Assembly (NCBI GenBank): GCA_014773175.1
Contig: VXCM01000724.1
Location: 57,852-121,851, forward strand
Origin: Lucifuga dentata
Taxonomy: Eukaryota > Chordata > Actinopteri > Ophidiiformes > Bythitidae
Length of the DNA: 64,000 bases
Direction of reading: 5' to 3'
Each line of letters begins with the position of its first letter. Within the stretch, counting starts at the first letter, position 1. Shown piece by piece: positions 52,106-64,000 of this stretch. The translations under genes and the position numbers were made by a program. A model generated the notes under the pieces. The model did no database searches. It had not been told where the DNA came from and saw only the letters and a program-made list of their open reading frames with translations.

Positions 52106-55100
52106 TGGCAGACTGAATAAATGCTGCCTCCCTTTGAATAAATGCAGTAATTGCAACATAGTGACAGAAACACCCTTCAAAGAGCTGTTTGTAGTTATCA
52201 TGAGGTATGACACATTAAATGCTTGTGACATCTCTTTCCTCATAGAAGACATGAAGAAAAAAATGTCATGTTGATTTAAGAGGCAACTCCCAGTGTGGTG
52301 CAACCCTTTAAGCTCAAGAAGACATTGTGTCTCGCTCTTGCGTCCTGTGCTCAGCGTGTTGCGGTGATCATGACGACAGCATGATAAGACCAAAAGCATT
52401 CCAGCGTTCATCAGCTGTTATCTGAACAGTGTCTGTCTCCACTTTAGATGGCATTGATCTCTTTAAAGAGAACTTAAACTTAAACACAGGGTCTGATCAT
52501 GTCTAATCATGGGTGCAGTCTGTTGCAGCCTGTAAGTGATAAATATCTCCGGATAAGAGGAAGAAACAAAGACGGCAGAGAAGTGAAACAAAGACAGAGG
52601 AGCATCTCGTCTCTAAATGCACCACGGATATAAAGCATGTGGTGTCCAGCTGCATTTTGCCTCTAGCAAGTCAAATTCTTCCATTAAAGGATGCCGCTGC
52701 TATACAGGTGTTCACAGAGTGCCACTCTGAACATAATCCTAAAAATTAAGCTCTCTGAATTATTGGTTTTATATATGGCATAATCTATACTTGTGCCATT
52801 TTATTAGGTATGACTATAAAACCAGTACAATCCAATACAACAGCCTTGATAAACCTTATCTTTATGAAGCTTATAAGCAGAGGAGGGACTAAGTCTTTCA
52901 TTACATTTACATGCACACTACACTCTGATTTTTTTTTTTTTTTTTTNTTTTTTTTTTTTTTTTTGGTCTGTTCTCCAGTTAAGGCAGTAATGCAAGTAAG
53001 ACAATATACATAGAATCAATGTAATGGAGTAAAATTACTATAGAGGTTAATCAATGCTTTTAAGTGTCAACAAAATGGGCTATTATAAGCTTCACATAGA
53101 AATTGTCACAGCCCAACTAATCAATGGTCAAGATCACTTTAGCAATCTACGATTAAACATATAATCTGATCGATGTAGGTTGGACTTTAAAATAAGTAGG
53201 CTTGGGTTTTAAAAATTACTTAAAAACAATATCCATTTCTCTAAAGTACTGACATTTCAGAGATGCAAAACATGGCTTTATGCTAAAACCTACATCCAAA
53301 CATCTTAATAATGTCTGGCACGTCCTCTAAGCAGGCATCTACCCACTTCTATGGCTGACAGAGCGGTGGCGCTCACTGATCTATGCAAGCATGTCATTGG
53401 TCACATGTGCATGGCATTACCAGAGGCACAAACAAGGCAGGGGTGTACCACAACCCTGTGATTAGGCTGATTTATGAAGATGTCACTGTTCACCCCACAA
53501 AAATATGATCCACTTTCTCTGAAAAGCTAAATGGATGAGCATTTCCTTCTGTGGCCTTGCTTGGTGACATCAAATGGCAAATTGCTCCACATTAGGTAGG
53601 CCACAATGTTCATCAGTGTGATGGAAGAGTTTGAGAAGTGGGCCAAACAGAAATACGTTAAAAATACAGTTTAGAAACAACAAATCACTAAGGTCACACA
53701 GGTCATTGATGCATTGGAAGCCTAATAACATCAATGCTTCGATAAACAGGCCTGACTGCAGCTCTTCATCACCTCACAGATCAATGAAGTCCCCACGGAC
53801 TCAAAACACATTGTGGGCAGTATTGCCATAAGTCTCTACTGTATCATTAATCACTGTTCAGACCACCATGCTGAGAAACCACACAGGGCTTAGATTTAGG
53901 CTAGTCCTAAAGCTAATCATTTCTCTTCTGCTCAGAGTCCCATGAATGATGAAGAGTTGAGGCCATGAGTGACATCTTATATGTTTAAAACCTCTTTTCT
54001 GAAGTTTCACATGGAAGTCTGACTTTATCTCAACACTGCAAAGATTTCCATCTTATGGTGGATTTTTAAAGGTTCATTAATTGATTTTTGTCTTTTTACC
54101 TTCACGTTTGGCTGTTTTGGCTGCAATTATATTACATTTTACGACACGACAATGTTAAGCATAAAGAAGGCCTTAGAGCTGTTTTGGTTTCCACCAACTC
54201 CTGATCAGGGCTGTTAGCTAGCTAATTGCTCATCTTTTTTCATTGCTTCTGGGTTACTTTCTCTCAGTCATTTTGTGCTAGACAGATGTGTACATTTGGT
54301 TTATTGGACCTTGTCTACTGGAAACGGTTGTTTACTGTTTATGTCAGGGGTTGGCGAGTGCCAAAACAACGACCAGTTGGTGATACTTTTTCGATGGGGT
54401 CATTGCTACAAGCAGCTCGTTCACATTATTTTATTTAGTGATAATATAAAATAAATGTCAGTTATTGTAGTTTTCGAACAAACATTATGCATTATGATTA
54501 TTTCTAGCTAACGACGTTAATTTCTAGAAAATTACTGAAGCCCCTTGATTTGTATTGGAAATCGGTTAAAATGATCTCACTGCACTAGCAGAATTCTAAA
54601 GAAAGCAATACTTCTAGGATTCAGTAATACACAAACTTGTTTTTACTTGACTTGATGTTCAAGTCAAATACCTCACATACATTCCCAGAAAACTGTCATT
54701 CTAGTTTCAATTTAGCCACACCGAGAGATGTGCAGTTTGGTTTGTGTTGATATACGACACCGTGCAATCATACCGAATTCTCCCTATTGATGCAACTATT
54801 CTACCTGAAAACTACAAACTAGTCCTGATTGGGCAAACCAGGGGCTTAAATTTAGCTTGTCTACAGCAGCCCTCCTCTCTCTGAGAACTCTGGACCAAAC
54901 AGGTTGCATAACTCTCCCTCTCAAGAGTCTCTCTTTTTCTTTCTCTCTCTCTTGTCCTCCTTTCAGTAAACACCTCTACTTTGACAGGAGTGGCAATTTT
55001 CATCTCACTGATTGAAGAGTAAAGCTGCTGCTGGTCCGCCACACAGACTCCTGCCCTGCCCTCCCTTGCTCCCTCTCTCACTTTGTTCTATCAGTCATTT

Positions 55101-56103
55101 AAAAAGAACCTCCCCCATAATCTTAATCCTTCAAGTCTCAAGGCCTCTTAAGGAGATGAGTCTGAGCCTCAAGTGTCTCCTCCTTGGTTTTGCCTCTTTT
55201 GCTGAGAAAAAGAGGCAAAATCTTTTAAATTAAAACATTCTCAGAGTCAAATCTGTTTTTTTTTTCCCCAGAAGCATGACGTTCTGCTGTTAATCAAGCC
55301 TGCTGCATATAGAAACATGGACAACAAACAAAACACCACTGGATCAACCTTAAATGAGTTAATGGCTTGTCATAACAAAGCACTACTTCATTTCTCTTCC
55401 CTTAATCTGCCAGTAGCCTGTCCCTTTAATAGCCCTGCTTAATTGTGATGACTGTGTCTGTTTGTCTTGGGATGAACGAGGCTCTTGGATAGAAGGGAGG
55501 TGGTGAGACCAGACCACAGCAGCTCGGTTGGGCAGTGGTGACGACTAACAGCTCATCAGTATTGGAGACGGAGGGCACCTCATCAAAGACCAAATCAACT
55601 AAACTGTCCCCCCACAGATTAGAGCCACGAGTGGCCGAAGCAATGAATTGGGATAATCTTAACCTCACCAAAGCCTTAACTAATATGAAGAGAAAACACA
55701 AAACTAACTGCAGATTGTGTCTAGACAGAGCCTTAATCTGCTCTGATGACTTCTTCTAAGAACTTTCAGATGAGGATATTGACATCATTGGTCTAGTTAA
55801 AGAAGATTACACATACAGGCACAAAAGGAAACATTTACAAGCCTTATAGAAAACAATCAAAGACCATGGCAAAGCCAAACTATGTACTGCACTTAAAATA
55901 CACACAAAAAAAGTAAAGAAATAAGCAGATCAACAACTGACAGCAAAAGCAATCAATCCACAACAAGGCAAAAATAAATGTAAACCATAAGAAAGCACAA
56001 ATATTGTTCATAAATTGCTATACAGGAGCATGTTGACAAAAAAATAACTTTATGAAGTTCAGCAATAAATGAATCCAGCCTGAGCTCCTCAGGCAAAACA
56101 TTT
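52106..56103. other. intergenic DNA, no gene seen
   Basis: Mostly unique AT-rich DNA apart from the poly-T at 52931. Short frames have no recognisable domain. Confidence 0.5.
52931..52964. repeat. poly-T with assembly N
   Basis: T homopolymer with N at 52947. Confidence 0.9.
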
Positions 56104-56444
56104 CAGAGTATGTTCACATGCACATTAAAACTTACTTGGATTAAGGCAATAAATAGATTTTTTTTCAAATGTCTTAATTAAATTGAAATCAGCAAAAGGA
56201 GTAAGCTTGCTCCAAATAACAGATCTAGATTATGCAATTGTCAATTGATTTATTCAAGCATATAAACGTCATACTTGGAGTAAACCACCTCAACATGCAT
56301 TTTCTTCACCTGACAGACCCTCCACATACTCTGATTACACAATGCTTCATGTATATTTGGTGAACCATGACTATTACGTCCATGCATACATCTCATTACA
56401 GTACAGACAAATAATCTGATTATAGCGCGTATGTAAACATACTG
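56104..56444. mobile_element. MITE family 2, best copy
   Basis: Left end CAGAGTATGTTCACATGCAC and right end GTATGTAAACATACTG form an imperfect inverted pair. The interior is shared with 40190-40522. Non-coding. Confidence 0.65.
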
Positions 56445-56865
56445 ATAGACTAGTAACTCCAGTAGCAAAGCATGGATCATTTCCTGTCTTTAATCCAGAC
56501 TTTGGAGCAGCCATTAAAGATGTGCCTTGAGACCTACAAGGTCTGTGGTAGTTTGGTTTCAGACCCATTCATGCTGTAATAGTGATCAGTAAAACCTTGC
56601 AATCAATCCTAAAGTGAGTTGATGGTTTGCAATAAAGATCAAGTAGCTTCAAATTGGAAAGATTGCAAAGCTTATAATGCCAGAACATCAATTTAATAGA
56701 CTTTATTGGATTTTAAAGAGCTAGTTTTCTTTCTTCTCTCATTAATTCAGTTTGACAACCACTGCTGCAAGGGAACTATGAGGCCGGATGGGTTTAGAAG
56801 GTGATATATTGTAAGAAAGATAAGATTATTTTAGTATTATTCAATTACACAAGATTTATGTATCA

Positions 56866-56970
56866 CATTTGGTCTGGGAATGACCTGGGACCCCCAGGAA
56901 GAACCAGGGAGAGTGACATCTGGGCTACTTAACATGCAGATAAATGTTGGAAAATGGATGGATGTATGGA
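56866..56970 (+). mobile_element. 3' end of a teleost non-LTR retrotransposon
   Basis: GGGAATGACCTGGGACCCCC, GGAAGAACCAGGGAGAGTG and TCTGGGCT are decayed codons of the LINE ORF2 C-terminus, followed by AAAATGGATGGATG. Confidence 0.7.
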
Positions 56971-57099
56971 CAAGTTAGCACTGAAGATACGGTTGTTATA
57001 CATAATATATGCAGCTGCAGCTTTTGACAAAACTCAATATGCTTCAAGTATTGCACAGACAGGAAAGTGTTACTGTAAAGGGTAACTTAAGACTGCAGC

Positions 57100-57360
57100 A
57101 CTGCATTCATTATGGCATGTGACGATAACAGCATGTGTGATAATGAGAGGTGCAAAACAACTCCTTTGCATTTCTCCCGCTGCCTCGGTTGATACTCCTT
57201 CATGATGAAAGCATCCCCATAATCCTGCTGGAATGACAGTGGACAAAACACGGATAAGAGCAGGGAGGAAATTGCAGTACAAACAAGCCGATGAGTGCCA
57301 GAGACATGGCCCAATGAATATGGTCTGATCTGTGTTTGCACAGGACCGAAGCATGCAGAC
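57100..57360. promoter_or_regulatory. candidate conserved non-coding element
   Basis: Repeat-free and balanced in composition, with TTCATTATGGCATGTGA, CTTTGCATTTC and CATAATCCTGC cores. Called from texture only. Confidence 0.2.
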
Positions 57361-57559
57361 TGAAGCTCAAAGCTTTTTGCCTTTGTGTGTGTGTGTGTGT
57401 GTATCACATTGAGCAAGCGGGCTGAGGTTAAGTTATCAACAGTGAGCCAGACCAACAGGTAATTCAGGAGAAGACTGCTCTAGAAAGATGGATTCCCATG
57501 GGATTAGTGGCTAATTTTTCCCTTCCCGTTTCCTCTCATAGATCCTGGAGGTGTGATCA

Positions 57560-58380
57560 GCATGACATTAACTAAGGCCTGATGCGGATTATTGACAAGG
57601 AGAATCTGACTCACAATAAACACTTTTTTCTCATGAATTGAGCAAGGCATGAGGTTTTGCATGATAATCTTTTCTTCCTCTCAGAAAGCATCTAATTGCA
57701 TTGGCTGGCAAGCCCACACAGAATGGTATGCACTTCTGAATGGTGTGTTTACGCAGGTCGTTTATATGTGAAGTGTATGTTTGCTCTCATATTGCATATA
57801 ATTTGCCCAATAACACTCACATCTGCTATTAACTTACCACAAAGTTACTTCAGGGAGAAACACGAGGATTAACTCTTTATATTCTAGTCTGGATTGCAAT
57901 GAAATGTTAATTTTAATCTCTATTCAGAGAAAAATTGTCGGCTCTTGTGGAGTGCACGCATCCCAGATATCGCATTAAAGTGCTGATCTTTGGACTCGGC
58001 TACACGAACCCAGCCGTCCTGTGGCCATTCAGCAAGTCTCAGACGCCACAAATGTAGATATTAAAAAGACATCCACGTCTAAAAATCATTGTTACAGCGG
58101 CTGTAATAGGTGGATTGTGCCTCTTCCCGTGGTCGCATTGTCCCTCGTCGCAGAGCCGCGGCTAAATCAGTGGCGCCATACCCGCAGAAGCAGGTAGTAA
58201 TAAGGCTCTGGATGGTGGCCCATAGATGTGTGAGCTGATGTGTTACTCAGAAGGCCCCTATGAAAAGACCCCAGGCGCCTATCCCAGTGCCTGTCTCCAC
58301 AGCTCTAAGCGACCATTAGGCTGGATTTAAAGGGCAAGACATTTATGCTGCTGTCATCTTGTGTCAGTCCACCACAGGGA
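57560..58380. promoter_or_regulatory. candidate conserved non-coding block
   Basis: The longest repeat-poor, higher-complexity stretch of the distal intergenic region. It includes CATCTAATTGCATTGG, CGCATTAAAGTGC and TGATCTTTGGACT (nuclear-receptor or TCF-like). It could be a long-range element of dkk1 or the next gene. No coding potential seen. Confidence 0.25.
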
Positions 58381-58649
58381 CTGCGCCGTGGTTAAATAGG
58401 CTCGTAAATAAACACCACACGCATACAGGCAGGGAGCTGGGCTGTGGTGAAGGGGGCGGTGGGGGAATGGGGGGNCCCACCCCCATCAGCTCCAAGAAGT
58501 GGCGGCCATGCCAGACCTAACTTCTACTTTCCTAAATCATCGACTAGAAGGCAAAAACAGGAAGAACAAGAACATCTCAAGATCTTCTTCTAATGTGACT
58601 GAACTATATATGTTCTATTCTTATCTAACACCATCAGCACTAGATGTTA

Positions 58650-59035
58650 TGATGGTGTGTTACGTTACTGCCACCCATTTTCCAAAATATACTACTGATA
58701 TATTAGAATTGTTTTTCCTCTTTAAATATCAACTTGTAGAGACCTGAAATCTGCTTGAAAGGTGCCAGAGATAGTCATCCATCACAGCGAACACTATTAC
58801 ATTGCTTTTTTTTTTTTTTTTTTNTTTTTTTTTTTTTTTTTATTTTTGTCGAAGTTACTTAACCATCCAACATGGAGCTACATGTAAGAAAATGTATGCT
58901 TCCACAATATAGTCCCAGGAGAAGACTGCTTTTATCAAGAAATTAAAATTGTGTCTTGGACAACTGTGTGTAAGTATGAGCAGACAAAACATTGAGTTTT
59001 AAAATATTTGATTTTGAAAGATTAGGAGATTTGGA

Positions 59036-59042
<7 letters not shown>
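58650..59042 (+). mobile_element. MITE copy 6, partial, interrupted by poly-T
   Basis: Shares GTTACGTTACTGCCA, TATTAGAATTGTTTTTCC, TCAACTTGTAGAGAC and GATTTTGAAAGATTAGGAG with the complete copies. A poly-T tract with N at 58824 splits it, and a (CA)n tract replaces its right end. Confidence 0.75.

Positions 59043-59098
<56 letters not shown>
59041..59098. repeat. (CA)n microsatellite
   Basis: About 28 CA units at the broken right end of MITE copy 6. Confidence 0.95.
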
Positions 59099-59099
<1 letters not shown>

Positions 59100-59382
59100 G
59101 ACTAAACAAATGTTGGTGTGTTTGTTAGTCCAGTTTTGAAACGTTAACTCCTAAAATGAGCAGGAATAAACAACAAATTTCAAGCACTTCAAGCAGGATT
59201 CTTAATTTTCATTGCTTGATTTTTGGAAGGCTTTTTCCCCCATGCAAGAAAATGTCAATAAATTCCAAAATAATTTTTAAGTTATGACTTTTTTTTTTGC
59301 ACTGTAGACTGAAGGTTCCCCACAAAGATGCTTTGTCCATTTTCTTGCCCTCTCTCCTCCATCTTTCACTTTTCACTTTCAT

Positions 59383-59386
<4 letters not shown>

Positions 59387-59461
<75 letters not shown>
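59387..59461. repeat. (CA)n microsatellite running into a gap
   Basis: About 37 CA units ending at the 66-base N run. Confidence 0.95.
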
Positions 59462-59527
59462 NNNNNNNNNNNNNNNNNNNNNNNNNNNNNNNNNNNNNNN
59501 NNNNNNNNNNNNNNNNNNNNNNNNNNN
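59462..59527. other. 66-base assembly gap
   Basis: Run of Ns; sequence resumes with C-rich DNA. The frames reported across it are meaningless. Confidence 0.99.
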
Positions 59528-60246
59528 CCCCCCCTCGCTCCCTCTGCCTCTGTCTCTCCCTGTCTGTCTTCTTCTGGAGTCAGGACCACACAGATGTTCC
59601 AAACCACATCCAAGCAGTCTGGCTGTGATGAGCACATTTGCACACAGAACGTAAGCTAACAATCTGCCAACAGCTAAAACGTGTCTGACTATGGCCTAGT
59701 GCTAATCTGTGTCTAAGACAACAGCCACTGGAACTAAAACTGGAGCTCCTTACGTAACTCTGGTGGACTTATTCAGAGACACACATATAATGGCAAATCA
59801 TCACATGGAATATGGGATGAGCTGTTGCTTTGGAAACAGCAAGAATAACTTAATAGCTCTTGGTTGCCTCTGAAAGCCTCTCAGCTGTCAGCAGTAATGT
59901 TTTGATCATTAAAAATAAGACCAAGTATAACAGTGTTTGCAGAACGGCTTGCACATGAAATCATTCAGAGCAATAAAAAGAAAGAATATACCATGCAATA
60001 AAGCCTTGGATTAAAGATGTATTAGAGTCAGGAACAGCTTAAACAACCTGATTGAGTAAAACTTCACTGAATTAAGAGGAATATAGCAAGAAGCCCTGAA
60101 TGCCACGTCCTCTTTTAGTAATCAGCCATCTTTACCAGCTTTACAGACATCAATGCAAGTATGTCTCAGCCCGTCATTTAAAACAGCTACTGTTTTAATG
60201 CACCAAAAACTAGTCAAACCCCTCAATTACTCTTCATGTGAGTAGT

Positions 60247-60247
60247 A

Positions 60248-60299
<52 letters not shown>
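60247..60299. repeat. (GT)n microsatellite
   Basis: About 25 GT units. Confidence 0.95.
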
Positions 60300-60304
<5 letters not shown>

Positions 60305-60679
60305 GTGCATACTCATCTGAAGTCTGTGGCTTGGTATGGTTTGGCAGGTGTGGGAAAGTGCGGTTAGAGCTACACTCACACAAATAGCGGTTTCAGTGTG
60401 AGCAGACAGTGAAATTCTCATTTTAAGACAACAACAGTGTGTGTACCTCTAGGCTCGCCAATAGCCAAACCGCACAATGTTTAAATCATTTTGGCTTAAT
60501 TGCTTTTTAACAAGACTCCCTACTGCGTTGACATTATGCATTAACACTGTGGGTGCTGAAAGCTCCCAGTCTGACAAGTCTGGCCACGTACAGCGGCGTC
60601 TGACTCAGAATAACACAAGTAGAGCTTTTTATGAAAAAGGCCATTATGTGCAGTTTGTAAAATCGACAACAATGTGAGC

Positions 60680-60712
60680 AAAAAAAAAAAAAAAGNAAAA
60701 AAAAAAAAAAAG
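60680..60712. repeat. poly-A with assembly N
   Basis: A homopolymer with N at 60696. Confidence 0.9.
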
Positions 60713-61692
60713 ACTAGAAACACATACTTCTGTTTATATCCCTTTAAAACTTACTGAAAATCACTTTTATAGCAGTGGCTTCAAGTCCTGGAATCATGTT
60801 GCCACTATGTCTCTGAGGCCTGGTTTGTGCTTAACAGCTGCGGAAAATGTGGCGTAACGGGCTCAGCACGACATGCCTCCTCAATTGATTTTCAATGAAA
60901 CATGTACGAAGAGAAACGATGTTTTCACGAATCCCCCCCGTCCTGTGAAATGACACACAATGCTTGATCTTGTGGAATTTTGTACTGTTGCATGTTCACA
61001 TGAACATGCATGCTTGCGATGCCAACAAGCAAAGTTGAAAATTTAACTTTTGATCGCTTTCAGCCAACAATGAGCAATCAGTGGGGATTACATTGATGGA
61101 CCAATGAACTAACGACATATTGCTTAGTCACTGAAGCCATCTAAATTACCAATATATGTCAAATCATTGCTCCTTCTGTTATTTTTCACCATTAGAATGA
61201 CACAAATGACACAATGTGTTTGATATTGTGAAATATACAGTACAAAAATTTTTATTTTACAGGACAGAAACACTTGCACATACACTTTAAAACTTGATAT
61301 ATGCAGCATCTATAATAATAATGAGCGGCTATATCCTACAGCATCAATGAAAGTCCAGGTTGACATGCACAGTTGTCATGAAGGCGCAAGAACCATAAAT
61401 GCCTGAACACGCAGATGGTTTGTTTTGGAGCCGTATGCGGCTTAATAGATGTGCTCTCCTTGCATACAGCCAGCCAGATTTAGGATATAGGATGAGATAT
61501 GATCTGAACTTGTATCCAGCGATAGAGCTCTGCATGATATATGGTGCAAACTCAAGACTACAACTCAAAAACCCCTTCATTAGGAGAGCCAGACAGTGTG
61601 GAGCATGTATTTTACTACACACCCAACATTTCAGATTGAATATAACCTTTGAGAGGGATGTCGTAGGAATGGCTGCACTGAGCTGCACGTTC

Positions 61693-61694
<2 letters not shown>

Positions 61695-61731
<37 letters not shown>
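61695..61731. repeat. (GT)n microsatellite
   Basis: About 18 GT units. Confidence 0.95.
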
Positions 61732-61732
<1 letters not shown>

Positions 61733-62233
61733 CCTGTCTGTCAGTTAAACCTTACTTTGGCTTTGAGTACATTTCCAAAATAACAATGTGCAGCATATAA
61801 ATTATAAAGCACTCAGAATGTACAATATATAGTTATGAAAACCTAAAACCATCTGAGATGACTTCGTAAATGCCATTTAATCGGATGGCACACGCTATGC
61901 ACACACGACATTTTATGGAGGTAGAGAAATGTCAAAACAAAACATTCAGAGACATCCTAATATCCTCAAATTAGCTTGAAAGCAGGTCCCCAGATAGCTC
62001 TGGCTGCGGTCATCGGGCGCCTATTTTGGAGAGGCACAGTCTTAAATAGCTGCAGGAAATGAGGAGATGATGATGGACTTGAATCTACCCTCTGTCTAAG
62101 CACCGCTCTCCCAAAATAGGACTGATCTGTTGTCCTCTGCATGCCAGGAAGAAAGAACAAAACATTCTGATGTAAATTAATGAGCCAGACAGGAGCAGCA
62201 ACAGGTCATGTGAATATCGTCTTGGTCATGTGA

Positions 62234-62255
62234 CGAGAGAGAGAGAGAGAGAGAG
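62234..62255. repeat. (GA)n microsatellite
   Basis: About 11 GA units. Confidence 0.9.
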
Positions 62256-62432
62256 CTAAAAAACAGAAGAAGAGTCTTCATCAGTTCAGACTCCTCAAAA
62301 TTTGAATTAGCTCGTTATTATATGTATGTTCATGTCAATATATGGGTCAAACTGAGTTATCAGCTTTGTCAGTGTATCTCCCCAATTAGGCATTTATGCA
62401 TGAAATTCCATTTCTCTAGTATCATTGCTACA

Positions 62433-63005
62433 GGAAGTAATGGCAGAAGTACTTAAATTATTCACTTAAGCAGTAAAATGTATTCAGGTATTACTAACAA
62501 GTATTCATTGTGAAGAATTGTTCAATTATTCAATATAGAATAATAATGTAAAACTCTCAAACTGGTCCAAACGTGCAATGTTTTTCATGAAGATGGGTGA
62601 AAGGAACGGTCAGAGGCAAGGAAAAATAAAGGGATAAAGGAAAGAAATAAGGGAGGATGGAGGAAGCAGGGAAGGAAGAAAATAAGGAAAGCTAAAAAAA
62701 AAGAAAAGAAGAAAGGTAAGAAAAAAGTAGGGAGGAAATAAGTAAGAAAATAAGAAAGGATAGAAGATGGAAGAAAAAGTAAACAAGGAAGGAAACAGAA
62801 TGTAGATATGAAAGGAGAACAGGAAAGAAGGGAAATTTGATATTAGTGAAGTCATCTCAAGTTGAATGTAGCAACTAGGAAATAAATTTGTCAGATAAAT
62901 GTACAAACAACATTGTTTCCACTTGAAATATTGTGGTGTAAAAGTACAAATTCTTCCAAAATGGAAGTACTCAAGTAAATAACCAATACTTCAGAATTAC
63001 ATTTG
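62433..63005. mobile_element. hAT-type non-autonomous relic with purine insert
   Basis: Left GCAGAAGTACTTAAATTATT with CACTTAAGCAGTAAAATG; right GGAAGTACTCAAGTAAATAA. These are the two ends of the fish hAT family also seen at 30873 and 42829. A polypurine tract occupies the centre. Confidence 0.65.
62600..62832 (+). repeat. 230-bp polypurine tract
   Basis: Almost pure A/G, with degenerate GGAA, GAAA and GGAGG units. The complementary strand gives a spurious 98-aa Phe/Ser/Leu-rich frame. Confidence 0.9.
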
Positions 63006-64000
63006 AATACTACAGGATTGCACAGTGTAAACTCAAAAGAAAGTTTTTTTTTTGTTGTTGTTTTTTTTTAAAAAAAATATATATATATTACCTTTAATTT
63101 CCAATCTTTAAATAACAACTCCTTATGAGCAACTTCCCTCACATCATGACCTTCTCAGCAGTGAGTTTCAGGCGCCATCTTGTGGTTGCAAAGTGCATAA
63201 CATCAATGTTGACATGAGACCATAACACACCATGAAGTAATGAAATGCTTTCAGAGCATCAGAACTGTTTGATAGCTACATATTCTTCAGGTTTCACTCA
63301 GACACAACATTTGAAAATAAATTATGAAAATTCCTATTTGATTTTCTTTGCTTGAATGCACCACATCACATCACAAACTTCAGTTAATAACTAAGCATCA
63401 GATGTGGTGGGATGATGAATGGTCCTGGAGCAGAATGAAACACATTTTCTACATTCATTACTATTTTTGGTATCACCTCTGTGCTGTCTGCCTATTTTAT
63501 GATGCAAAAATCAAAAACTGTGTAAATATATTTTATGAAACTCAAAGGTTCAGTGACAGAGATGATTAATATTTCATAACTATGACATTTAATAATTTAT
63601 CTTCGGAGGAGCTCTCTCAAAGTAGAGAATTTTCACCTGAAAATTCAGGTGAATATAATTCTAGTGAATTCTTTGAAATGTTGCTGGCCTAAAGGTTGGC
63701 TACATGAAAAGCCAACAGGACGGTATATGAATAATTTGTGCTTTTGTGCAGAAAATGTAGCTCGTGATGTTCTCGATTCTCCCTGTAGGATTAACAGTTT
63801 CAGATACTTTCAAATGGTCAAACGGGGACTTCTAAACTCTGACTCCACCAACCTCCTGAGGAAATCTAATTAGTAAGCAATGATGTGAAGTCTGAGGTGC
63901 AATCTTAACACCTGGCTGAGCCCGGGGCCAAACTGGAAAGGTGACAGACAAATTGATCACCATGGCGACGAGGAACTATTGCTCAGAGGAAAATTAACAG
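63006..64000. other. intergenic DNA to window end, no gene seen
   Basis: Begins with a T/A homopolymer and (AT)n at 63043-63089, then unique AT-rich sequence with no recognisable exon. Confidence 0.5.

Noticed and set aside
59209..59662. Four frames of 98-144 codons on both strands
   Set aside because: They consist of (CA)n translated in different frames plus a 66-base gap.
62610..62906. 98-codon minus-strand Phe/Ser-rich frame
   Set aside because: Complement of the polypurine tract.

Overview
The window is nuclear DNA of a ray-finned fish, most likely a teleost. The evidence is spliced vertebrate genes with GT-AG introns, dense (CA)n/(GA)n/(AT)n microsatellites, and repeats typical of fish genomes: Tc1-like, hAT, an L2-type 3' end, and LINE/SINE tails ending in ATGG repeats. 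The reading frames running through (CA)n, (CT)n, (GA)n and poly-T tracts are not genes.

Two genes are recognisable, both on the + strand. The first, positions 1-22751 plus a 3'UTR, is the 3' half of prkg1 (cGMP-dependent protein kinase 1). Eleven exons encode the last 374 residues: the end of the second cGMP-binding domain, the whole kinase domain and the C-terminal tail. The N-terminal exons lie upstream of the window. The second, about 5 kb downstream, is a complete, compact four-exon dkk1 (Dickkopf-1, secreted Wnt antagonist; 253 aa) with a TATA box, a GC box and a TCF-like site. The order prkg1 then dkk1 on the same strand is the arrangement known in other vertebrates (human 10q21). I cannot tell which teleost ohnolog (a or b) this is.

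Layout: 1-6371, prkg1 intron with two complete copies of a TTAA-flanked palindromic MITE. 6372-9818, two small exons. 9819-18723, an 8.9-kb intron with two Tc1-like relics in opposite orientation, a degenerate telomere-like tract and an L2-type 3' end. 18724-22751, the nine kinase-encoding exons. 22752-27830, 3'UTR and intergenic DNA with another MITE copy and a candidate enhancer. 27831-29841, dkk1. 29842-64000, about 34 kb without a recognisable exon, holding hAT, Tc1 and MITE relics, microsatellites, and several repeat-poor blocks that look like conserved non-coding DNA but cannot be tested here.

The two genes belong to separate pathways (NO/cGMP signalling and Wnt/beta-catenin inhibition); their proximity is synteny, not an operon. 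I found no clearly new biological system. The most notable structures are the long-armed TTAA-flanked MITE family, a perfect telomeric array inside a hairpin-like element nested in a hAT relic that retains a decayed BED finger, two short perfect hairpins, and a clear assembly signature: single Ns flanked by exact 62-66 bp duplications.
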